DNA from: Myxococcales bacterium
GTDB lineage: Bacteria > Myxococcota_A > Polyangia > Polyangiales > Houyiibacteriaceae
Direction: 5' to 3'
DNA: 64,000 nucleotides
NCBI GenBank assembly: GCA_029861865.1
Contig: JAOTYL010000003.1
Coordinates: forward strand, 1 to 64,000
Below are positions 58,638-64,000 of this stretch, one piece after another. A program made the translations under genes and the position numbers. Each line of letters begins with the position of its first letter. Positions within the stretch are counted from its first letter, which is position 1. A model generated the notes under the pieces. That model was not told the origin of the DNA and ran no database searches. It saw only the letters and a program-made list of their open reading frames with translations.

Positions 58638-58967
58638 CGCCCCCCCTTCTCGCGGGAGGCGTGTCGCCCTCGGCGAAGCGCCTCACCCTCGATTGAGGAT
58701 AGCCGATCGGCCAGGGTCTCGCCTTTTTGCCGCAAGGCCGCCGCTCGCGCCGCAGTTCGATGCACCGGTATACTCTGGTCAATAGCGTCGGGACGCGACG
58801 GGGTCTCGAACGAAGGTCGTGTGTCCCCGTGCGCGCAGCACGGGGAACCGCGTCGCCGGGCGAGGCCGCGCGTGGGCCCGTAGCTCAGAACAGCGCCATA
58901 CAGCGGGAGCCCACGTGCGGACCGACCGCCCGTAGTTCGAGGCGCCGTCGCGTCCCGACGCGCTTGA
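58638..58967. other. Structured inverted-repeat element (possible MITE or ncRNA)
   Basis: No coding frame. A perfect 17-bp inverted repeat (GCGTCGGGACGCGACGG at 58785-58801; complement at 58945-58961) encloses 143 bases. Inside are an 8-bp perfect hairpin (CCCCGTGC-GCGCA-GCACGGGG, 58825-58845) and a stem CGTGGGC/GCCCACG (58871-58877 with 58909-58915). The left arm extends a 21-bp repeat found at 57585. A tRNA-like CCCGTAGCTCAG string lies in the inner stem but no tRNA can be folded. Confidence 0.6.
58778..58961. repeat. Inverted repeat element with nested hairpins
   Basis: Left arm 58785-58801 and right arm 58945-58961 are perfect 17-bp complements; the left flank 58778-58798 repeats at 57585-57605. 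The nested stems make a clover-like fold. The right end lies a few bases past the fadA stop at 58968. Confidence 0.7.
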
Positions 58968-60143
58968 TCAGTCTTTGTCGAGCGCTTCGAAGAGCCCAGC
59001 TGCGCCCATGCCGCCGCCGATGCACATGGTGACTACGGCTCGCTTGCCTCCTCGGCGTTTGAGCTCTTGGAGGGCCGTGGCCGTCAGCTTTGCGCCGGTG
59101 CAGCCGAGGGGGTGGCCGAGCGCGATCGCGCCGCCGTTGACGTTGAGCTTGTCGTCGGGGATTCCGAGCTGTTGTTGTACGTAGACGGCCTGGCTGCCGA
59201 AGGCCTCGTTGACCTCGAAAACGTCGATGTCGTCGATGGTGAGATCGTTCTTACGAAGCAGCTTTTGCACTGCCGGGATGGGGCCGATGCCCATGATCGC
59301 GGGATCGACGCCGACCGTGACGAACGACTTGAAGATCGCCAGCGGCTCGACGCCGAGCTCTTTGGCCTTCTTCTTTTTCATCACGATGGCGGCCGCTGCG
59401 CCGTCCGAGAGCGGCGACGAGTTCCCCGCGGTAACACTCCCGCTAACCGAAAACGCGGGACGGAGTTTTGCGAGACCCTCGACCGTCGTTCCCGGTCGCG
59501 GCAGCTCGTCCACCTTGAATTCGAACATCTTGCGTTCGCCGGTGGCGTCGAATTTCACGCCGTGCACCGGCACGATCTCCTCTTCAAACGCGCCTTTTTC
59601 GATTGCCGCAAGCGCCCGCTCGTGGCTTCGCGCGGCGAACTCGTCTTGTTGTTCGCGGCTGACGTTGAAGCGACTCGCGACGTTCTCCGCCGTGATGCCC
59701 ATCGGCGTGTAGGTCTCGGGATACTCCGCCATGACCTCGGGCGAAGCGCTTGGCTTGTTGCCCGTCATCGGAACCATCGTCATCGATTCGACGCCGCCAG
59801 CGATGGCGATGTCGTTGTACCCGGCCTTGATCGACCCGGCCGCGATGGCGATCGCTTGAAGCCCGCTCGAGCAGAAACGGTTGATCGTCATGGCAGACGT
59901 TTCTTCGGGCAATCCGCCCAGCATGCCCACCATCCGAGCGACGTTCATGCCCTGCTCACCCTCCGGGAACGCACAACCTAAGACGAAGTCTTCGACCATC
60001 TCTGGCTTCACCTTCGGATTGCGCGCGAGCAGGTTCCGAACGACCTCACCCGCCAGCTCGTCAGGCCGCCGGTTCGCCAAGGAACCCTTTTTCGCACGCC
60101 CGACGGCGCTTCGAACCGCATCTACGACGACAATCTTACCCAT
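58968..60143 (-). CDS. fadA: Acetyl-CoA acyltransferase (3-ketoacyl-CoA thiolase)
   Basis: 391 residues, ATG at 60143 with AGGAGAAGAGAC upstream. The acyl-binding Cys lies in [44 protein letters not shown] and the catalytic Cys in [15 protein letters not shown] complete the thiolase set. It performs the thiolytic last step of fatty-acid beta-oxidation. It follows fadN on the minus strand as in Bacillus fadNA; a hairpin at 60222-60239 lies between them. Confidence 0.96.
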   Translation of the reverse strand: MGKIVVVDAVRSAVGRAKKGSLANRRPDELAGEVVRNLLARNPKVKPEMVEDFVLGCAFPEGEQGMNVARMVGMLGGLPEETSAMTINRFCSSGLQAIAIAAGSIKAGYNDIAIAGGVESMTMVPMTGNKPSASPEVMAEYPETYTPMGITAENVASRFNVSREQQDEFAARSHERALAAIEKGAFEEEIVPVHGVKFDATGERKMFEFKVDELPRPGTTVEGLAKLRPAFSVSGSVTAGNSSPLSDGAAAAIVMKKKKAKELGVEPLAIFKSFVTVGVDPAIMGIGPIPAVQKLLRKNDLTIDDIDVFEVNEAFGSQAVYVQQQLGIPDDKLNVNGGAIALGHPLGCTGAKLTATALQELKRRGGKRAVVTMCIGGGMGAAGLFEALDKD

Positions 60144-60221
60144 GTCTCTTCTCCTAATCCCGTTTCGTCCGCGAGCAAGCGGCTCCGTTTGTGGTCGAGC
60201 ACCCCCGCAGAGAGCGACTGA

Positions 60222-60239
60222 GAGGTACGTCTGTACCTC
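60222..60239. terminator. Perfect hairpin between fadN and fadA
   Basis: GAGGTAC-GTCT-GTACCTC, a 7-bp stem with a 4-base loop, in the 147-bp fadN-fadA gap. There is no T run, so it may be a processing or attenuation structure instead of a terminator. Confidence 0.35.
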
Positions 60240-60290
60240 GCAGGGAGCGAACGAGGAGGAAAGCCGACCACGGGCGAAAAGATCCGCACA

Positions 60291-62657
60291 CTAATTTCTC
60301 AGAGGTTTGTTGGTGGTCAGCATGTGCTGCATGCGCTCTTGGCTCTTTGGCTCGCCGCAGAGGCTGATGAAGGCCTCCCGCTCGAGCTCGAGCATCTGTT
60401 CCTCGGTGACCTCGTGGGCGCTGCCTGACGGGCCGCCGCACAGGACCATCGCGACCTTGCGGGCGATCAGCGCGTCGTGCTCCGTTGCGAAGCCGCCGGC
60501 GACCAGCGTGTCGATCATCATGTCGAGCGTTGCCATGCCGCTCTCGCCTGGCAGCCGGTACGCCCGCCGCGGTGGCGGGTGATAACCGGCATCGGCCATG
60601 CCGATCACCCGTGCCTTGGCTTCGGTCAGCAGTCTTGCCCTGTCGAACGAGATTCCATCGGTCTTGCGGAAGTAGCCAAACTCCTTGGCTTCGCCTGCGC
60701 CGGTAGCGACCCGCGCCATTGCAATGTTCTGGAACGTGCGCGAAACGAAGGGGAGCGTGTCGACGTCGGTGCCGTCGGGAATCCCCTCGAGGGCGCGCCA
60801 GAGCATGTTCATGTTCCCTGCGCCTCCTGGAAGAAGCCCGACACCGACCTCGACCAGGCCGATGAAGGTTTCGGAGGCCGCTTGCACAGCGTCCGCACCA
60901 AGACATACCTCGCAACCTCCGCCGACGGTCATGCCGAACGGCGCCGCTACGACTGGGATCGTCGAGTACTTCGTGCGCTGCAGGCCGTTTTGCAACCCGG
61001 TGATCGTGCCCCGCAGCTGGTCCCAAGCTTTTTGCTGCGCCGCCATCACCACCGCAAAAAGGTTGGCGCCAACGCAGAAGTGGTCGCCTTCGTTGTAGAT
61101 CAGCAACCCGCGGAAATCGCGCTCCGCGATCTCCACCGCGCGGCCGAGGCCTTCGACGACCGTGTCGTCGATGCTGTTCGCCTTGGTGGTGAAGGTCAGG
61201 CCCAAAACTCCATCGCCGAGGTCCCAAGCCTCCGTGCCACGGTTGCTGAACACCGCGGCGTCCCCCCTTCGCATCACCGTCAGGCTGGCATTGCGCGGGT
61301 CGACGTCACGGGCCTGGTACTCGCCCTTGACCAGATTGAACACGCGGCCGTCGTCCGTGTAGAAGCTCTCGGCCCCCGACTCGGCCATCTTGTCTACCGA
61401 GGCGGGAAGTGACAACCCATCGGCTTTCATCCGCTCGTACGCAGCCTTGAACCCCATCGCGTCCCAGGTCTCGAAGGGGCCGAGGTCCCAGTTGTAGCCC
61501 CACTTCATCGCATTATCGACGGCCTCGACGTCGTCGGTGATCTCGCCGATCTTCTTGGCCGAGTAGGCCAGGGTCTTGGAGAGAACCGCCCAGGCGAACT
61601 TCCCCGCGGGGCCGTCGTTTTCGACCAAGACCTTCACCCGGTCCGCGGGCGAGCCCTTGAGGCTCTTGCAGAACTTCTTGATCTCGGGGTCACCGGCCTT
61701 GGGCCGGTACTCGAGCTTCACTGGGTCGAAGGTCTGAATACCTTCCTTGGTCTTCTTGTAGAAGCCGCCGCGAGTCTTGTTGCCGAGGAGCTTCTGCTCG
61801 ACCATCACGTTCACGAACTTCGGCAGCTTGAAGACGTCTCGTTCGGGGTCGTCGGGTAGCGCCGCGTAGCAGTTGTCCGACACGTGCTTGAACGTGTCTA
61901 ACCCCACCATGTCGGCGGTACGATAGCTCGCGCTCTTCGGGTGTCCCATTGGCGGCCCGGTGATCGCGTCGACGTCCTCTGGCGTCAGGCCCGCCTCGAG
62001 CATGTGGTTCATGGTGAGCGACATCGAGTAGCAACCGATGCGATTGCCCACGAAGTTTGGCGTGTCCTTGCCGATGACGATGCCCTTGCCGAGCTGGTCC
62101 GTCCCGAAGAGCCTCATGCGATCCATCACGGCAGGGTCGGTCTCCTCGCCGGCGACCAGCTCGAGCAGCTTCATGTAACGGACCGGATTGAAGAAGTGCA
62201 TCACCAGGAAGTTCTTGCGGAATGAATCGCCGCGCCCGTGGAGCATGTCCTCGATGCGAAGTCCCGAGGTGTTGGAGGCGATGACCGTACCTTCGTCCAG
62301 GGTGTTCTCTAGCTTTTCGAAGAGGCTTCGCTTGATGTCGAGGTTCTCGATGATCGCCTCGATCACGAGGTCACACCCCTTCAAGAGCTCGATGTCGTCC
62401 TCGAGGTTGCCGATCCTGACCCGCTTTGCGTAGACCGGATGAAAGAAGGCCGCGGGCCTCGCTTTGAGCGCGCCCTGGAGGCCGCCAGCCGCAAACTGAT
62501 TCCGCCTGGCAGGATTCTTCTTCTCTTCGTCGCTCAATCCCGGGGGCACGATATCGAGCATCACCACGTCGATCCCGGCGTTGGCAAAGTGCGCCATGAT
62601 GCCGCTGCCCATGACACCCGCTCCGATCACACCTGCTCGCCGAACTGGTTTGGTCAT
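60291..62657 (-). CDS. fadN: Bifunctional 3-hydroxyacyl-CoA dehydrogenase / enoyl-CoA hydratase (FadN type)
   Basis: 788 residues, ATG at 62657 with AGGAGAGAGG upstream. The NAD-binding RAGVIGAGVMGSGIMAHFANAGIDVVMLDI starts the protein; the 3-HCDH part continues to about residue 400 (NFVGNRIGCYSMSLTMNHMLEAGLTPEDVDAI; GGFYKKTKEG). The C-terminal ~320 residues carry an enoyl-CoA hydratase fold (LLIYNEGDHFCVGANLFAV; APFGMTVGGGCEVCLGAD; LVEVGVGLLPGGAGNMNML). Dehydrogenase before hydratase is the FadN order, the reverse of E. coli FadB. With fadA it forms a beta-oxidation operon. Confidence 0.93.
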   Translation of the reverse strand: MTKPVRRAGVIGAGVMGSGIMAHFANAGIDVVMLDIVPPGLSDEEKKNPARRNQFAAGGLQGALKARPAAFFHPVYAKRVRIGNLEDDIELLKGCDLVIEAIIENLDIKRSLFEKLENTLDEGTVIASNTSGLRIEDMLHGRGDSFRKNFLVMHFFNPVRYMKLLELVAGEETDPAVMDRMRLFGTDQLGKGIVIGKDTPNFVGNRIGCYSMSLTMNHMLEAGLTPEDVDAITGPPMGHPKSASYRTADMVGLDTFKHVSDNCYAALPDDPERDVFKLPKFVNVMVEQKLLGNKTRGGFYKKTKEGIQTFDPVKLEYRPKAGDPEIKKFCKSLKGSPADRVKVLVENDGPAGKFAWAVLSKTLAYSAKKIGEITDDVEAVDNAMKWGYNWDLGPFETWDAMGFKAAYERMKADGLSLPASVDKMAESGAESFYTDDGRVFNLVKGEYQARDVDPRNASLTVMRRGDAAVFSNRGTEAWDLGDGVLGLTFTTKANSIDDTVVEGLGRAVEIAERDFRGLLIYNEGDHFCVGANLFAVVMAAQQKAWDQLRGTITGLQNGLQRTKYSTIPVVAAPFGMTVGGGCEVCLGADAVQAASETFIGLVEVGVGLLPGGAGNMNMLWRALEGIPDGTDVDTLPFVSRTFQNIAMARVATGAGEAKEFGYFRKTDGISFDRARLLTEAKARVIGMADAGYHPPPRRAYRLPGESGMATLDMMIDTLVAGGFATEHDALIARKVAMVLCGGPSGSAHEVTEEQMLELEREAFISLCGEPKSQERMQHMLTTNKPLRN

Positions 62658-62733
62658 ACCTCTCTCCTGCTAGTTGAGCGTGAGAACCTTCAGCAAGACG
62701 GGCTCTGAGGCAAGTCGTTAGTTCGGAAGGCTG

Positions 62734-63537
62734 TTAACCCTTAGATGTGACTCTCAGTGCCGCGACGAGCTCGTCGTGGATGGCGCCATTGCTGGCGACA
62801 GCGCTACCTCCATAGATCGTCTGCTCGCCGGTCATCGAAGTGAGCCTTCCACCGGCTTCGCGAATCAGGACGGCTGCAGCGCAGATGTCCCAGGGTTTGA
62901 CCCCGGGGTCGACCATCGCGTCCGCTCGACCCAGCAGGACCTGCTTGTACCCGTCGAAATCGGGATACCCGCGCGCCGAGTCGCAGGCGTCAGCAAGCCG
63001 GACCAGCGTATCGCCGACGCCCGCTTCGGTGAACTGTTGAAGACCACCATGCATCACCGTGGCATCACCCAGCGAGGTCACCTTCGACACGTGCGTCTCA
63101 ACTCCATTGTGGGTCGTGCCTTGACCGAGGGCCCCGACGAACAAGTCACCGGCCGACGGCATGTACGCGATCCCCACCACCGGGGTTCCGTCGATCTCGA
63201 TCCCGAGGAGCACCGACCACGTCGGCAGGCCTCGGACGAAGGCGCGCGTGCCATCAATGGGATCAACGATGAAACGCAGCTCGGCATTGTCGCCATGTCG
63301 GCCGGTCTCCTCGCCGTAGAACTCCGCGTGTGGATAATGCTCCACGACGTAGTCGCGAATAATCTCCTCTACTTCGCGATCGGCGATGGTCACCGGGCTG
63401 CGATCTGGCTTCTTCTCAGGTACGACCCCCCGATTGAAATGTTTCAGCGCGATCTCTCCAGCTTGGACGATCAGATCGGATAACCCTTGTAACGCGCCCG
63501 AGCCACCGATGCGATCTGCGTCAAACCCCTTGCCCAT
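62734..63537 (-). CDS. Inositol-monophosphatase-family phosphatase (HisN-like)
   Basis: 267 residues from the ATG at 63537 (MGKGFDADRIGG). The frame to 63651 adds a basic stretch and overlaps the divergent promoter. Metal sites: HAEFYGEETGRH (E), RFIVDPIDGTRAFVRGLPTW (DPIDGT) and KPWDICAAAVLIREAGGRL (W-D). Close to histidinol-phosphatase HisN or CysQ-type members of the family; which substrate is used cannot be told here. It lies upstream of fadN on the minus strand and is divergent from the acyltransferase gene. Confidence 0.88.
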   Translation of the reverse strand: MGKGFDADRIGGSGALQGLSDLIVQAGEIALKHFNRGVVPEKKPDRSPVTIADREVEEIIRDYVVEHYPHAEFYGEETGRHGDNAELRFIVDPIDGTRAFVRGLPTWSVLLGIEIDGTPVVGIAYMPSAGDLFVGALGQGTTHNGVETHVSKVTSLGDATVMHGGLQQFTEAGVGDTLVRLADACDSARGYPDFDGYKQVLLGRADAMVDPGVKPWDICAAAVLIREAGGRLTSMTGEQTIYGGSAVASNGAIHDELVAALRVTSKG

Positions 63538-63642
63538 GGAGGGAGCATGACCTGCCAGCCCCTCTGCGGGAAGTGGGCGTGTCCCTGTCTTGTTTCGCGC
63601 TTTCTCATTGACGGATCCAGCCTTCTTCTCCACGATGGCGGT

Positions 63643-64000
63643 ATGTCTCAAAGGGGGTCGATCGTGCCGTTCGCCGGCTGGCGGCGGCCGCGATTATTGG
63701 GGGATTCCCACTGGCGGGCCGCCCTCCGCTCGGTGGGGGACCGCGTAGTCCGGATCGCCGAAGAGGTGGTCGGCCAGGACATCGACGCCCGCATCGCCGG
63801 GATCCGAACTCATCCCAACGAAGTCGGCCACGACCCCTTTGGCTTCGATCCAGAAACCAGCCGCTATGCCCTCGCCATGGCGGGTCTGCTGCACCGTCGT
63901 TACTTTCGTACCCAGGTGTTCGGAATCGAGCGTATTCCCGAGGGGAGGGTGCTGATCGTCGCCAATCATTCCGGCCAGCTCCCGATCGACGCCGTGCTGA
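63643..64000 (+). CDS. Phospholipid/glycerol acyltransferase, 5' part (runs off the edge)
   Basis: ATG at 63643; 119 codons are open to the right edge. Residues about 1-95 are an N-terminal region (PFAGWRRPRLLGDSHWRAALRSVGDRVVRIAEEVVG). From VLIVANHSGQLPID the HX4D acyltransferase motif begins (His and Asp at the expected spacing, about residues 109-114). The PlsC-like core continues beyond the window. Typically a membrane-associated 1-acyl-sn-glycerol-3-phosphate acyltransferase or a relative; the exact class is uncertain because the rest is missing. Confidence 0.75.
   Translation, partial: MSQRGSIVPFAGWRRPRLLGDSHWRAALRSVGDRVVRIAEEVVGQDIDARIAGIRTHPNEVGHDPFGFDPETSRYALAMAGLLHRRYFRTQVFGIERIPEGRVLIVANHSGQLPIDAVL

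Noticed and set aside
58871-58915. tRNA-like CCCGTAGCTCAG string near fadA
   Set aside because: No D-loop continuation, anticodon arm or T arm follows; the string is part of the stem of the inverted-repeat element.

Overview
The window is high-GC DNA from a Gram-negative bacterium, most likely a myxobacterium or relative (Myxococcota, Polyangiales/Sandaracinaceae-like). This rests on lipoproteins with long Gly-Ser-Ala linkers after the lipobox, MopE-type and 'GDG..GEECDDGN' Cys-rich motifs, a fused TIGR03960/DUF2344 radical-SAM protein, and the proB-proA-rsfS-rlmH-comF-smpB-thrC neighbourhood. The lineage is inferred from gene content only.

1-10 kb is accessory and partly decayed. It holds a frameshifted repeat/thrombospondin-3 protein cut by the left edge, a nonsense- and frameshift-riddled transposase remnant abutting the first residues of an FAD oxidoreductase, secreted or lipoprotein genes (one frameshifted at a G7 run, one with seven near-identical repeats), a TetR gene with a palindromic operator, and a degenerate tyrosine-recombinase C-terminus that runs into the 5' half of a tRNA-Lys. 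I read the last as the scar of an integrative element.

10-19 kb looks like an envelope or lipid-modification cluster: two membrane-anchored sulfatase/alkaline-phosphatase-fold enzymes with Thr where sulfatases carry the formylglycine Cys, two SAM methyltransferases, a polyprenyl-phosphate-type GT2 and a DUF2079 membrane protein. 19-48 kb is core genome: mutH-dnaE, a second TetR gene, an RRM protein, pilD, proBA, rsfS, rlmH, comF, smpB, thrC, a two-domain cNMP-binding protein, then a tightly packed plus-strand run (ABC1/UbiB kinase, ruvX, mltG, DUF72, cysC, glpD), the radical-SAM operon, a DUF697 GTPase-like protein, lipB and lpdA.

48.7-58.6 kb is dominated by one 2372-residue lipoprotein. 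It joins a PQQ-sugar-dehydrogenase-like propeller, a di-haem cytochrome c region, a lysyl-oxidase domain with its copper His and quinone-forming Lys/Tyr conserved, Cys-rich repeats, a DNRLRE domain and four PPC domains, and is followed 16 bases later by a secreted esterase. This is my best candidate for an undescribed system. The right end carries a structured inverted-repeat element, a fadN-fadA beta-oxidation pair, an inositol-monophosphatase-type enzyme and the start of an acyltransferase gene that runs off the edge.

A 19-21 bp GGGGAC-GTCCCC palindrome recurs at gene ends across 19.8-34.4 kb and has become part of the reading frames of mutH and thrC.
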